Shown: positions 25,967 through 35,142, counted from the first letter of the stretch. The stretch is DNA of 64,000 nt from Porphyromonadaceae bacterium UBA7332 (GCA_002471225.1 DKPO01000005.1:71347-135346), one strand, 5' to 3'. Made by a program: numbers and translations. Notes: a model not told the origin generated them from the sequence alone.

Positions 25967-27088
25967 TTAATCTTCCCATTCATACTCATCATCTTCTTCC
26001 AGATCATCGAAATCATATTCGAATTCCTCATCATCCTCCGCAGGTTCACGTTGAACGATATCTAAATTACGATGCGTAAGTTTTATTTCTTTATTAGCCT
26101 CACTATTAAGAGCTTTCCAAAGCATATCTTTCAATTGCATGACATTCATACCTGTAACTGAAGATATAAAGATAGTTTCAACGCCTGACGGCAATTGCTC
26201 TTTCATCTCGGCCATCAGCTCTTCATCAAGCATATCGCTTTTCGTAATAGCAAGTATTCGTTGTTTATCAAGCAATTCCGGATTAAATTGATCCAATTCA
26301 CTTAATAGAACATTATATTCGGCTGCAATATCATCGGCATCGGCAGGAACCATAAACAATAATACAGAGTTACGCTCTATATGTCTAAGGAAGCGTAAGC
26401 CAAGACCACGACCTTCAGCTGCACCTTCAATAATACCCGGAATATCAGCTACAACAAATGATTTGTTGTCACGATAAGGTACAATACCTAAGTTCGGTTC
26501 CAACGTTGTAAACGGATAATCTGCAATTTTTGGTTTTGCTGCTGAGATAGTTGATAATAAAGTTGATTTTCCTGCATTCGGGAAACCAACTAATCCGACG
26601 TCTGCCAATAATTTCAACTCAAGAATAACCGTACGCTCTAATGCCGGCTCTCCTGGTTGAGCAAAACGCGGAGTTTGATTCGTTGATGAACGGAAGTGCC
26701 AGTTTCCTAAACCTCCACGACCACCATTCAGAAGAACAACTTCTTGTCCGTCTTCTGTAATATCACAAAGATATTCACCTGTTTCTGCATCATAGCACAC
26801 TGTTCCTACAGGTACTTCGATAACTTTATCTTCACCGTCTTTACCAAAACTACGGCTTGATCCTCCGGATCCTCCATGACCAGCAAAGACGTGACGCTGA
26901 AATTTTAAGTGGATCAATGTCCAGAAATTTCGGTTTGCACGTAGGATTACGTGACCACCACGACCTCCGTCACCACCGTCGGGGCCACCTTTAGCAGTCC
27001 AGTTGTCACGATGTAAATGACGAGAACCCGCACCACCTTTACCGGAACGGCAATATATTTTTACGTAATCGACAAAATTTGATTCCAT
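25967..27088 (-). CDS. obgE: Obg family GTPase, ribosome assembly
   Basis: The 373-residue protein binds GTP and acts in late 50S ribosome assembly and stress control. The N-terminal glycine-rich Obg domain (about 1-158: YCRSGKGGAGSRHLHRDNW, GGPDGGDGGRGGH) is followed by the G domain with G1 GFPNAGKST (about 165-173), G3 DIPGIIEG and G4 TKSD. An acidic tail (EEDDEYEWED) ends it, as in many Bacteroidetes forms. It is the last gene of a leftward hpt-adk-obgE group and lies directly beside the prophage end; it looks intact. Confidence 0.97.
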   Translation of the reverse strand: MESNFVDYVKIYCRSGKGGAGSRHLHRDNWTAKGGPDGGDGGRGGHVILRANRNFWTLIHLKFQRHVFAGHGGSGGSSRSFGKDGEDKVIEVPVGTVCYDAETGEYLCDITEDGQEVVLLNGGRGGLGNWHFRSSTNQTPRFAQPGEPALERTVILELKLLADVGLVGFPNAGKSTLLSTISAAKPKIADYPFTTLEPNLGIVPYRDNKSFVVADIPGIIEGAAEGRGLGLRFLRHIERNSVLLFMVPADADDIAAEYNVLLSELDQFNPELLDKQRILAITKSDMLDEELMAEMKEQLPSGVETIFISSVTGMNVMQLKDMLWKALNSEANKEIKLTHRNLDIVQREPAEDDEEFEYDFDDLEEDDEYEWED

Positions 27089-27096
27089 AATTAAAC

Positions 27097-27124
27097 GACG
27101 AGTGACGAGTGGCGAGAGACGAGA
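27097..27124. repeat. Four tandem heptamers between adk and obgE
   Basis: The bases read GACGAGT, GACGAGT, GGCGAGA, GACGAGA in direct succession, then a run of seven A. The consensus is G(A/G)CGAG(T/A). It lies 8 bases before the obgE start codon on the transcribed side, in the adk-obgE intergenic leader. Short heptamer arrays of this kind are reminiscent of dispersed short tandem repeats in other bacteria. Confidence 0.8.
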
Positions 27125-27160
27125 AAAAAAGTTTCCCGCCGCTCGCGCTCATCTTTATTT

Positions 27161-27730
27161 TTATAGTTTATCAATAGCTTGAGAAATGCGACCGAAAATA
27201 TCATCGATAGAACCCATACCCTGGATACCGATATATTTGCCGCTTGCTTTATAATGATCGATAAGTGGAGAAGTTTGATTGTTATAAACATCCAAACGGC
27301 TTTTAATTGTCTCCATATTATCATCTGAACGACCCGAAATTTCACCACGTTTCAAAAGACGTTGGATCAATTCATTTTCTTCAACTTCAAGAGCTACAAC
27401 ACCGCTAACAGCTGTTTCACGAGCTTTCAACATTTCATCCAAAGCAACAGCCTGAGCAATTGTACGAGGGAAACCATCAAAAATTACTCCTTTAACACCT
27501 TTGTTTGCATCTAATACAGAAGCTAACATATCGATGATTAACTGATCCGGAACTAATTGACCTTTTGAGATATATCCTTCAGCAATTTTTCCTAGTTCAG
27601 TTCCGTTTTTAATTTCTGATCTTAAAACGTCACCTGTAGAGATATGGAATAAACCATATTTTTCTTTAATCAAGTCGCTTTGAGTTCCTTTACCTGATCC
27701 CGGAGCTCCAAAAATAACAATGTTCAACAT
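27161..27730 (-). CDS. adk: Adenylate kinase
   Basis: The 189-residue enzyme converts AMP and ATP to two ADP. It shows the P-loop GAPGSGKGTQ (8-17), the AMP-binding segment STGDVLR and GFPRTIAQA (about 86-94), and the Arg of the short LID (SGRSDDN). The short LID without zinc cysteines marks the short form. It lies between hpt and obgE, all leftward, with 55 and 72 bases between them. Confidence 0.97.
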   Translation of the reverse strand: MLNIVIFGAPGSGKGTQSDLIKEKYGLFHISTGDVLRSEIKNGTELGKIAEGYISKGQLVPDQLIIDMLASVLDANKGVKGVIFDGFPRTIAQAVALDEMLKARETAVSGVVALEVEENELIQRLLKRGEISGRSDDNMETIKSRLDVYNNQTSPLIDHYKASGKYIGIQGMGSIDDIFGRISQAIDKL

Positions 27731-27785
27731 AAATCTTGTATCTTATATTTTATATTAAGTAAGCCTTTTCACAGGCTCTGCTTTA

Positions 27786-28322
27786 TCAATCGTTGATTAC
27801 GTAGATATCTTTTAAGTTACGACCGAATCCATCATAATCCAAGCCATAACCTACAATAAAGTCATTTGGAATTTCCATCACTGTATAATCTACAGTTACG
27901 TCGCAAATGATAGCTTCAGGTTTAACTAACAAAGATGCTATTTTAATTTCAGCCGGATTCTTCTTTTGTAAATCTGCGATCAAACGTTCCATTGTTCTGC
28001 CTGTATCTACAATATCTTCCAAAATTACAACTGTTCTGCCTTCTACTGATTCTGTCAAACCAAAGATTTCTTTTACAGTCCCTGTAGAATGAGTTCCTTC
28101 ATAAGAAGCGAATTTGATAAAAGTCACTTCACATGGAATTGTAACATACTTCATCAAATCTCCGATAAACATGAAAGATCCGTTAAGCACACCAATAAAA
28201 AGCGGATTTTTATCTGCCAGCTCTTCATTCATCTGCTTAGCTACACGAGAAATATTCTCTTGCAATACTTCGTTAGAGATAAATGGTTTGAATGATTTAT
28301 CTTTTACCTGAATTATATCCAT
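27786..28322 (-). CDS. hpt: Hypoxanthine phosphoribosyltransferase
   Basis: The 178-residue purine salvage enzyme joins hypoxanthine or guanine to PRPP. The PRPP-binding motif VVILEDIVDTGRTM (about 99-112) is complete, with FIGVLNGSFMF near the N-terminus and the C-terminal FIVGYGLDYDGFGRN loop. It starts the leftward hpt-adk-obgE set. A candidate minus-strand promoter lies at 28503-28510. Confidence 0.96.
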   Translation of the reverse strand: MDIIQVKDKSFKPFISNEVLQENISRVAKQMNEELADKNPLFIGVLNGSFMFIGDLMKYVTIPCEVTFIKFASYEGTHSTGTVKEIFGLTESVEGRTVVILEDIVDTGRTMERLIADLQKKNPAEIKIASLLVKPEAIICDVTVDYTVMEIPNDFIVGYGLDYDGFGRNLKDIYVIND

Positions 28323-28502
28323 ATACTTTTATTTATTACTTTCAAAACATGTTGATTAGAAAAAAGTTTATCCATCCATCTTCTGACAACATCAATTAAT
28401 ACCTTTATTAACAAAGCCTTAATCAAAAAAAGACAGATAAATAAACATTTCAATAAATCTATACATTAAACTTTCCGGTTCCCCTTTTTAGAAAGTTGGC
28501 TG

Positions 28503-28510
28503 CAAATATA
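28503..28510 (-). promoter_or_regulatory. Candidate -7 element for hpt
   Basis: Reading leftward, TATATTTG matches the Bacteroidetes TAnnTTTG -7 box exactly. I see no good -33 TTTG at the right distance. It would give a leader of about 170 bases for hpt. Confidence 0.4.
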
Positions 28511-28555
28511 GAAAAAAAAGAACATAATAGACTCTATTATTTAACTATTAACAGC

Positions 28556-28563
28556 TATTTTTG
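28556..28563 (+). promoter_or_regulatory. Candidate -7 element for nnr-bioD
   Basis: TATTTTTG matches TAnnTTTG. A transcript would start near 28570, about 25 bases before the ATG at 28595, which also supports that start over upstream in-frame options. The -33 element is not clear. Confidence 0.5.
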
Positions 28564-28594
28564 CAGGAAATATAAAGTTTCAAATATTGACGCT

Positions 28595-30118
28595 ATGAAG
28601 CTATTCAGATCAATTGACACAAAACAAATAGATAAACAAACCATAGAAAAGCAAGGCATCACGACCGTTAGTCTTATCGAACGTGCTGCAACTGCGCTAT
28701 ATAATGAAATCATTAATAGATGGTCACTGGAAACTCCATTCGTTATTTTTGCCGGTCCGGGCAACAATGGCGCTGATGCTTTGGCTCTATCTATTTTGCT
28801 TATACGTGCAGGATATAACGTTAAAACATTTTTATTCTGCCCGAATAAAGAGCTTAGTGAAGCATGTACTCATTTCAGAGAGCAATTGGCTAACGAACCA
28901 ATGGCTGATTTCTATGAGGTCCTTGCTGAATTTAAACCGCCGGTATTAACCACACGCACTGTGATTATTGACGGCTTGTTTGGTTCGGGATTAAACAAAC
29001 CTTTGACAGGTGGTTTTGCAGGAATTGTAAAATATATCAATTCCACACCTTCTTTTAAACTCTCTATTGACATTCCTTCGGGGTTATTCGGAGAGAACAA
29101 TACAGATAATGACCCAAATGCAATCATTGAGTCTGATCTTACATTATGCTTTCAACAGCCAAAGATCGTATTCTTTTTAAGAGACTCTGTTAAGTACGTC
29201 AAAGAATACAAGGTTTTAAATATAGATCTGGATTCAGAAGCTATTTTAAACTGTGATTCAACCTTTTATCAGATCTCAGAAATTGAAGTTTCTGCTATTT
29301 TACGTGAAAGAGTAAAATTCTCTCACAAAGGAGATTATGGCCACGGATTACTGGTAGCTGGTAAATTAGGCATGATGGGTGCAGCACAACTAGCAGCAAA
29401 AGCCGCCTATCGCTCAGGGATTGGTCTATTGACCATACATGCACCTAAAATTGCAAATGCGATCATACAAAGTTCTGTTCCTGAAGCTATTTATAGTCCT
29501 GATGCCTCTCAAACTTGTTTCTCTCAGGCTCCTTTTACAGAAACTTACAGTAATGTTGCTGTAGGACCTGGATTAGGTACCGAAAAAGAGACTTGTATGG
29601 CATTGTCTCAACTTCTTCAAAGAAGAGGTAAACCAATGGTTATTGATGCTGACGCACTTAACATTATTGCTCAACATAAGAACCTGTTGAATCAAATTCC
29701 GGAAGGATCGATTCTGACACCTCATCCAAAAGAATTTGACCGTATTATGGGCGAAAGTACCTCTGCTTATTCACGATTGGAAAAAGCTATTAAACTGGCA
29801 AAACAATTCAGACTTGTAGTTGTACTAAAAGGAGCTTACACAGCAACCATTATTCCTAATGGTAATGTGTTCTTTAACACTTCAGGAAATCCGGGAATGG
29901 CTACTGCTGGATCGGGGGATGTTCTTACAGGAATCATCTTATCGTTGTTATGCCAAGGATATAACCCGGTTGAAGCGGCTATAGCAGCAAACTATATCCA
30001 TGGGCTCGCAGGTGATAAAGCAGCGAATGATCTTACACAGTTCTGTATGAACGCTTCTGACATAATTAATTATTTACCTAAAGCTTTTGCTGAATTAATA
30101 CATACAGAGGATGAATAA
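28595..30118 (+). CDS. nnr: Bifunctional NAD(P)H-hydrate epimerase / dehydratase
   Basis: The 507-residue enzyme repairs damaged NADHX and NADPHX. The N-terminal epimerase half has VSLIERAATALYNEI and the phosphate-binding GPGNNGADALALS; the family more often has GGD, here GAD. The C-terminal ADP-dependent dehydratase half begins near KGDYGHGLLVAG and has the ATP-site motif NPGMATAGSGDVLTG. ATG 28595 was chosen because longer in-frame starts reach into the promoter region and give an atypical N-terminus. bioD overlaps its end by 8 bases. Confidence 0.94.
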   Translation: MKLFRSIDTKQIDKQTIEKQGITTVSLIERAATALYNEIINRWSLETPFVIFAGPGNNGADALALSILLIRAGYNVKTFLFCPNKELSEACTHFREQLANEPMADFYEVLAEFKPPVLTTRTVIIDGLFGSGLNKPLTGGFAGIVKYINSTPSFKLSIDIPSGLFGENNTDNDPNAIIESDLTLCFQQPKIVFFLRDSVKYVKEYKVLNIDLDSEAILNCDSTFYQISEIEVSAILRERVKFSHKGDYGHGLLVAGKLGMMGAAQLAAKAAYRSGIGLLTIHAPKIANAIIQSSVPEAIYSPDASQTCFSQAPFTETYSNVAVGPGLGTEKETCMALSQLLQRRGKPMVIDADALNIIAQHKNLLNQIPEGSILTPHPKEFDRIMGESTSAYSRLEKAIKLAKQFRLVVVLKGAYTATIIPNGNVFFNTSGNPGMATAGSGDVLTGIILSLLCQGYNPVEAAIAANYIHGLAGDKAANDLTQFCMNASDIINYLPKAFAELIHTEDE

Positions 30119-30755
30119 TATGAAAGGTATCTACTTTGTTACAGGTATTGACACTAATGTCGGCAAAACTGCAGCAACTGGCTTTATTGCCCGTGAACTA
30201 TCCGATCAGGGCATCAATGTGATTACACAGAAAATGATACAAACTGGCTGTATCGATGAATCTGAGGATATTGTAGAACATCGTCGTATAATGAATATAC
30301 CCTTGTCTGACGTTGATAAGGATGGAACGACATGCCCGTATATTTTCACATATCCGTGCTCACCACATCTTGCATCGAAAATAGATAATCGTATTATTGA
30401 CATACAGACTATCGACCTGGCTACTGAGAAATTAGCCAAACAGTTCGATGTTGTTCTACTTGAAGGTGCTGGTGGCATAATGGTTCCGGTAACTGATGAA
30501 TACCTGACTCTTGATTATATGCAGGACAAAGGTTATCCTGTCATATTGGTTACTTCAGGCAAATTAGGCAGCATTAATCACACTTTGATGACACTTGAAC
30601 TTATTCGTCAAAGAGGGTTGGATATTGCCATGCTTGTTTATAATTTATATCCGAAAGCTGATGAAGTCTTAGAAGCTGACACGATGAATTATCTTAAAAG
30701 ATATATGAGCAAGTATTTCCCGAATGCTATTTTCAAGATCCTTGATCAATTCTGA
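30111..30755 (+). CDS. bioD: Dethiobiotin synthetase
   Basis: The 214-residue enzyme makes dethiobiotin from DAPA, CO2 and ATP, the penultimate step of biotin synthesis. It shows the family P-loop FVTGIDTNVGKTAATG (about 9-24), the substrate segment KMIQTGC, and LLEGAGGIMVPV (about 117-128). Either ATG 30111 or 30120 may be used. It overlaps nnr, so the two are translated from one message; no other bio genes are in the window. Confidence 0.95.
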   Translation: MNNMKGIYFVTGIDTNVGKTAATGFIARELSDQGINVITQKMIQTGCIDESEDIVEHRRIMNIPLSDVDKDGTTCPYIFTYPCSPHLASKIDNRIIDIQTIDLATEKLAKQFDVVLLEGAGGIMVPVTDEYLTLDYMQDKGYPVILVTSGKLGSINHTLMTLELIRQRGLDIAMLVYNLYPKADEVLEADTMNYLKRYMSKYFPNAIFKILDQF

Positions 30756-30766
30756 TAATAATAAAA

Positions 30767-30814
30767 AAGAAGCGATTTCGAAAATGAGTAAATCTCATTT
30801 CGAAATCGCTTCTT
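30767..30814. terminator. Bidirectional terminator between bioD and the CpxP-like gene
   Basis: A long hairpin (AAGAAGCGATTTCGAAA on one arm, its complement on the other, one bulged A) lies between the two converging genes, with an A run before and T-rich bases after. Confidence 0.88.
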
Positions 30815-30830
30815 CTCTTTTACGTTATGC

Positions 30831-31271
30831 TTATTTCTTTGTGACTAAATCCTGAAGCAATTGAGTATATTGTTCAGGTGTAAGAGTTTGTTTTATCTGA
30901 TTCAAATCTTCTTGAACCATATCCGATTTACTCTTCTGCAAACGCCTGATCTGGTTCACATAATATTGAATGGAGTCATCGGCAGCTTTTTGATTCTGTG
31001 CACTTTTCGAAATTACATTATTCCAATTTGACACTTGACTCTGATTTAATTTCAAATTAGATTGAGCCTGTTTATGCCAATCATGGTTACCCCAATTACC
31101 CCACATCATACCAGGACCGTAACACCCATAACCATTTCCATCATTCCACATCATACCAGGACCCATATAATAGCCTGAGTTACGGTTATTATTATTTTCA
31201 GACCAATTCTGAGCAGAAAGTGTAAGTACACTTAGTAGAGCTATAGTAAAACTCAAATAAATCTTTTTCAT
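30831..31271 (-). CDS. CpxP/Spy-like periplasmic protein, Met/His/Gly-rich
   Basis: The 146-residue protein has a signal peptide ending near LTLSAQ. A Gly/Met/Trp-rich part follows (about 30-68) with two copies of GPGMMW and HDWH, then a helical half with LKLNQSQVSNWNNV and an LTPEQYTQLL motif close to the LTxxQ motif of the CpxP/Spy family. Family members are periplasmic chaperones or metal-responsive adaptors; Met and His clusters suggest copper or similar metal binding. No metal transporter is adjacent. Assignment is by motif and composition. Confidence 0.7.
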   Translation of the reverse strand: MKKIYLSFTIALLSVLTLSAQNWSENNNNRNSGYYMGPGMMWNDGNGYGCYGPGMMWGNWGNHDWHKQAQSNLKLNQSQVSNWNNVISKSAQNQKAADDSIQYYVNQIRRLQKSKSDMVQEDLNQIKQTLTPEQYTQLLQDLVTKK

Positions 31272-31478
31272 AAAACTATCTTTTTTGTTTGTATTCAGAT
31301 TTAACTTACACTAAACTGAATCAAATAGGATTTAGTTCTCCCTGACACCTGTAAATTAGCGCATTTACACATTAATTATACATAACAACAAAAGCATGAA
31401 AAAATTCACTATCGATCATCAATAAAATATTCAACCAAAGCATATATTATTTATTACCGTTATGAAAACAGCTTATTC

Positions 31479-31509
31479 TTTGCGATGAGAATAATTCTAT
31501 ATACTTTTG
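31479..31509 (+). promoter_or_regulatory. Consensus Bacteroidetes promoter for the nitroreductase gene
   Basis: TTTG at 31479-31482, exactly 19 bases, then TACTTTTG at 31502-31509. Both elements and spacing match the Bacteroidetes sigma-ABfr consensus. The expected start near 31516 leaves about 25 bases of leader before the ATG at 31541. Confidence 0.85.
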
Positions 31510-31540
31510 TCTGTAGAGTAATTCTAAATTTGGGTATGGA

Positions 31541-32068
31541 ATGAGAAAATTTGAACAACTTATTAAAGAGCGCAGAAGTACACGTAACTTCACTGATGAG
31601 CTACTTCGACAAGAAGATGTTGAAATACTTTTAAAGGCGGCATTAATGTCACCTACTTCGAAAAACACGACTGAATGGTCATTTATAGTGGTCGAAAACA
31701 AACAGACTTTAGAGCAACTAGCCGGCTGTAAGGCCCATGGAGCTGCCATGATCGGTAAAGCTCCTTTGGCGATCGTTGTCTGCGCAGATCCTTTTTTAAA
31801 TGATGTATGGATAGAAGATGCTGCCATAGCCTCAATTTATATTCAATTACAGGCTGAAGATCTGGGCCTTGGTAGTTGTTGGGTACAAATCCGCAACAGA
31901 GAAACAAAAAACGGATCTTCTTCAGAAGAATATGTTCGTGAAGTACTGAATATACCTATGCATATGCAAGTATTATCTATTATCCCAATCGGATATAAAG
32001 CTAAATCGAGAGATCCTTTTGATGAAAATAAATTACAATGGGAGAAGATCCACATTGACAAATGGTAA
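31541..32068 (+). CDS. Nitroreductase family flavoprotein
   Basis: The 175-residue protein begins FEQLIKERRSTRNFTD, the FMN-binding start of the family, has LMSPTSKNTTEWSFIVV, and the later LGLGSCWVQIRNR. Such enzymes use FMN and NAD(P)H to reduce nitro compounds, quinones or other substrates; the natural substrate is unknown. It heads a rightward series with the DUF2520 gene 16 bases later. Confidence 0.9.
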   Translation: MRKFEQLIKERRSTRNFTDELLRQEDVEILLKAALMSPTSKNTTEWSFIVVENKQTLEQLAGCKAHGAAMIGKAPLAIVVCADPFLNDVWIEDAAIASIYIQLQAEDLGLGSCWVQIRNRETKNGSSSEEYVREVLNIPMHMQVLSIIPIGYKAKSRDPFDENKLQWEKIHIDKW

Positions 32069-32084
32069 TTATCCCTTAGAAACT

Positions 32085-32852
32085 ATGCGTATTGTTTTAA
32101 TAGGTGCCGGAAATCTGGCATCACAGTTAGCGCCCCAATTAGCGCAAATAGCCAATGTTGAAATCAGCCAGATCTACAGCCGTACAAAAGAATCGGCTCA
32201 ACTGCTTGCATCAACTATCGGTTGTGAATGGATAATTAACCCGGAATTAATACGAGAAGATGCTGATTTATACATATTTTCTCTCAAAGACTCTGCACTT
32301 GAGAGTGTACTTAGAGAGATGAAACCCAATAAAGGAATATGGGTACATACTGCAGGCAGTATACCTATGGATATATTTCAATCTTATGCATCCCGTTACG
32401 GCGTATTTTATCCGCTTCAGACTTTCAGCAAGAATAAATCAATTTCGATAAAAAATGTCCCATTCTTTATCGAAGGCTCTGATTCGAATGTCGAGAAAAC
32501 TCTTTTAGAGCTTGCCCGCTTATTGAGTGATGATGTACGCCTCCTAAGTTCGGATAAAAGAAAAGAGATCCATTTAGCTGCTGTATTCGTGTGCAACTTT
32601 ACAAATCATATGTACACTATAGCTGCTGATATATTAGAAGAAAAAGGAATTCCTTTTGAAGTACTGATTCCACTCATTGAGGAAACCACACAAAAGCTCT
32701 CCTACTTACATCCGAAGCAAGCCCAAACCGGACCGGCTGTACGTTTTGACGAAAATGTAATCAATAAACATCTTTCTCTTTTGAACAACGATTACAAAGC
32801 GATTTATCGATTACTCAGTGAAAGTATCTATAAAATCCACTCGAAAGAATGA
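32085..32852 (+). CDS. Rossmann-fold oxidoreductase-like, DUF2520 family
   Basis: The 255-residue protein starts at ATG 32085 with MRIVLIGAGNLASQLA, a dinucleotide-binding GxGN motif; the longer in-frame reading runs back into the nitroreductase gene. The second half (about 125-255) is a helical DUF2520-type domain with FVCNFTNHMYTIAADIL. It resembles pyrroline-5-carboxylate reductase and F420-dependent NADP reductase in layout. The substrate is unknown. It overlaps the next gene by four bases. Confidence 0.85.
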   Translation: MRIVLIGAGNLASQLAPQLAQIANVEISQIYSRTKESAQLLASTIGCEWIINPELIREDADLYIFSLKDSALESVLREMKPNKGIWVHTAGSIPMDIFQSYASRYGVFYPLQTFSKNKSISIKNVPFFIEGSDSNVEKTLLELARLLSDDVRLLSSDKRKEIHLAAVFVCNFTNHMYTIAADILEEKGIPFEVLIPLIEETTQKLSYLHPKQAQTGPAVRFDENVINKHLSLLNNDYKAIYRLLSESIYKIHSKE

Positions 32853-33838
32853 CAGCCCTCAATAAAAATCGTTGGAGCATTTCCATATTGACTTTTATAT
32901 TGACATTGGCTCTACTGACAATTGTGCAAGTGAAACCAAGGCAGCCATTATTACTTGGGGAAAGACTTTTTCTGTATGGTGGATGGATTCAGGTTTTACT
33001 ATTTTCCGTATATGCCGGATTTATTGGATGGAAAATGAGCGATAGAGAAGATAGAAAAATATGGAGAGGTCGAATATGGATGCTTTTTTCAATCGTTTTC
33101 TTCTCTCAATTAATTCTCGGAATATGTATAGATACAATATTCTTAATGAGCGGAAAGCTTCATTTCCCAATACCCGGACTAATTCTGGCTGGTCCGGTAT
33201 ATCGATTTGAAATTGGTTTCATGCCGATACTACTTATCAGCACCATTTTATTATCCGGACCGGCGTGGTGTAGTCAGCTTTGTTATTTTGGCGCTTTTGA
33301 TCATTATGCATCGACAAGAACCAAACGCAGACCTAAATATACGCAGAAACATAAAAACAGTATCCGAATCAGCGTTTTGATTCTGATACTATCCAGTGCC
33401 TTTATCCTGCGTATGTTAAATATTAATGAGCCATATGTATCAGTTTTAGCCGTATTATTCGGATTTATCGGAATTGGATTTATGCTATTCTTTTCCCGAA
33501 AAAAAGGAGTTATGACACATTGCTCATCTTTTTGTCCGATCGGGACAGTCGTGAGCGTCAGTAAAAAAGTTTCGCCATTCCGGTTTCAACTTAACGCCGA
33601 TTGTACGCAATGTATGAAATGCATAAAGGAATGCAAATATGATGCACTGAATATATCAAATATAAAAAAAGGACAGATAGGCTACAATTGTACTTATTGT
33701 GGTGATTGCCTTTCGGCTTGTCATCATCAGGCTCTTGAATATAAATTTCCCGGATTGTCACGTTTTAACGCCGAGAATCTATGGATTATTATTACCGTAA
33801 CATTGCATGCATGCTTTATGGCTATTGCACGCATCTAA
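32849..33838 (+). CDS. Polytopic membrane protein with two 4Fe-4S clusters
   Basis: The 329-residue protein has about six hydrophobic segments (around 12-28, 45-62, 80-100, 125-140, 170-190, 195-215) and a cytoplasmic ferredoxin domain with CTQCMKCIKEC and CTYCGDCLSAC, each a C-x2-C-x2-C-x3-C motif. Two more cysteine pairs (AWCSQLC, HCSSFCP) resemble the NapH/NosR/YccM type of quinol-linked electron carriers. It probably moves electrons at the inner membrane; the partner is not in the neighbourhood unless it is the nitroreductase two genes earlier. Confidence 0.85.
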   Translation: MTALNKNRWSISILTFILTLALLTIVQVKPRQPLLLGERLFLYGGWIQVLLFSVYAGFIGWKMSDREDRKIWRGRIWMLFSIVFFSQLILGICIDTIFLMSGKLHFPIPGLILAGPVYRFEIGFMPILLISTILLSGPAWCSQLCYFGAFDHYASTRTKRRPKYTQKHKNSIRISVLILILSSAFILRMLNINEPYVSVLAVLFGFIGIGFMLFFSRKKGVMTHCSSFCPIGTVVSVSKKVSPFRFQLNADCTQCMKCIKECKYDALNISNIKKGQIGYNCTYCGDCLSACHHQALEYKFPGLSRFNAENLWIIITVTLHACFMAIARI

Positions 33839-33858
33839 ACTAAACAGAATTAATCATT

Positions 33859-34380
33859 ATGAGTAATATAAACTACGATCTTAAACAAATAAAAGCATTA
33901 CTATTTGATGTGGATGGTGTTTTGTCATCAGACAGTGTGCCTTTACACCCAAGCGGTGAACCGATGCGTGTTGTAAATATCAAAGACGGATATGCTTTAC
34001 AGCTTGCAGTGAAACAAGGGTTACAGGTAGGTATCATTACAGGTGGGAATACAGAAGCAATACGTATTCGCTTTCAAGGTCTGGGTCTGCAACATATATA
34101 TATGGGATCATCGGTAAAAATCAACGATCTGCATGACTTTATAAAAAAAACAGGTATTCAGTTCAATGAGATCATGTATATGGGTGATGACATTCCCGAT
34201 TATGAGATCATGAAACTTGTAGGACTTCCCTGCTCACCCAAAGATGCAGCTCCGGAAATTAAGACTATATCACGTTACATCTCCACGAAAGAAGGCGGTA
34301 AAGGCTGCGCCCGTGATGTAATCGAACAAGTTCTTAAAACCCAAGGTAAATGGATGCAATCAGAAGCATTCGGCTGGTAA
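33859..34380 (+). CDS. kdsC: KdsC-like HAD phosphatase
   Basis: The 173-residue enzyme has the HAD motif LLFDVDGVLSSD (about 14-25), KDGYALQLAVKQGL, the second motif IITGGNTEAI and the acidic metal motif YMGDDIPDYEIM. This is the KdsC group, removing phosphate from Kdo-8-phosphate in LPS inner core synthesis. It follows the FeS membrane gene by 20 bases and is followed by maf after 21, so one transcript is likely. Confidence 0.92.
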   Translation: MSNINYDLKQIKALLFDVDGVLSSDSVPLHPSGEPMRVVNIKDGYALQLAVKQGLQVGIITGGNTEAIRIRFQGLGLQHIYMGSSVKINDLHDFIKKTGIQFNEIMYMGDDIPDYEIMKLVGLPCSPKDAAPEIKTISRYISTKEGGKGCARDVIEQVLKTQGKWMQSEAFGW

Positions 34381-34401
34381 AACAATTGATAAACAAACGA
34401 A

Positions 34402-34974
34402 ATGATTAAAGATAAAAAAATATTACTTGCTTCAAATTCTCCACGAAGAAAGGAGCTCTTACAAGGATTGGAGCTTGACTTTGAAGTCGTGAAACTTCCG
34501 GATATTGATGAATCTTATCCTTCACATTTAAAGAATGAAGAAATAGCAATTCATATTTCAGCAAATAAGGCAAACGCCTACAAAACATTTCTGAAGACGG
34601 GACAAATATTACTTACTGCCGATACAATCGTTTGTCTCGAAGATCAGGTATTCGGGAAACCGACAGATCGTGAACACGCGATTAATATGCTAAAAGAACT
34701 ATCTGATAAAACGCATCAGGTTATCACCGGCGTTACTCTATGTACGGCTGAAAAAGAAGTGTCTTTTGCTTCGGTAACACATGTAACCTTCGCTCCTTTA
34801 ACAGAAGCTGAAATTATTTACTATGTAGATAAATTTAAGCCTTTCGATAAAGCTGGAAGTTACGGCATACAAGAGTACATAGGATATATTGCCGTAAAAT
34901 CAATAGACGGCTCTTATTTTAATGTTATGGGATTACCTGTACATAAGGTTTACAGCGAATTGTGTAAATTTTAA
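34402..34974 (+). CDS. maf: Maf-like nucleoside triphosphate pyrophosphatase
   Basis: The 190-residue protein starts ILLASNSPRRKELL, the Maf signature, and has LLTADTIVCLED with the catalytic Asp and FDKAGSYGIQEYIGY near the end. The family hydrolyses dTTP, UTP or modified nucleotides and prevents misincorporation. It ends the nitroreductase-to-maf run. Confidence 0.94.
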   Translation: MIKDKKILLASNSPRRKELLQGLELDFEVVKLPDIDESYPSHLKNEEIAIHISANKANAYKTFLKTGQILLTADTIVCLEDQVFGKPTDREHAINMLKELSDKTHQVITGVTLCTAEKEVSFASVTHVTFAPLTEAEIIYYVDKFKPFDKAGSYGIQEYIGYIAVKSIDGSYFNVMGLPVHKVYSELCKF

Positions 34975-35142
34975 TAAGAATTCTAATCTGAAATAAAGAA
35001 CAGTAGAACAAAAGTTAGCATTTTGACAAGATGAATAATCAAAAAGCTATTGATTGCCCCTTGAAATATGACTCAAAGACAAAAAGATATCGCTTTTAGA
35101 GGATTTTTTTAGGAAAAAAGTTCCATAACCCGTTATTTATTT

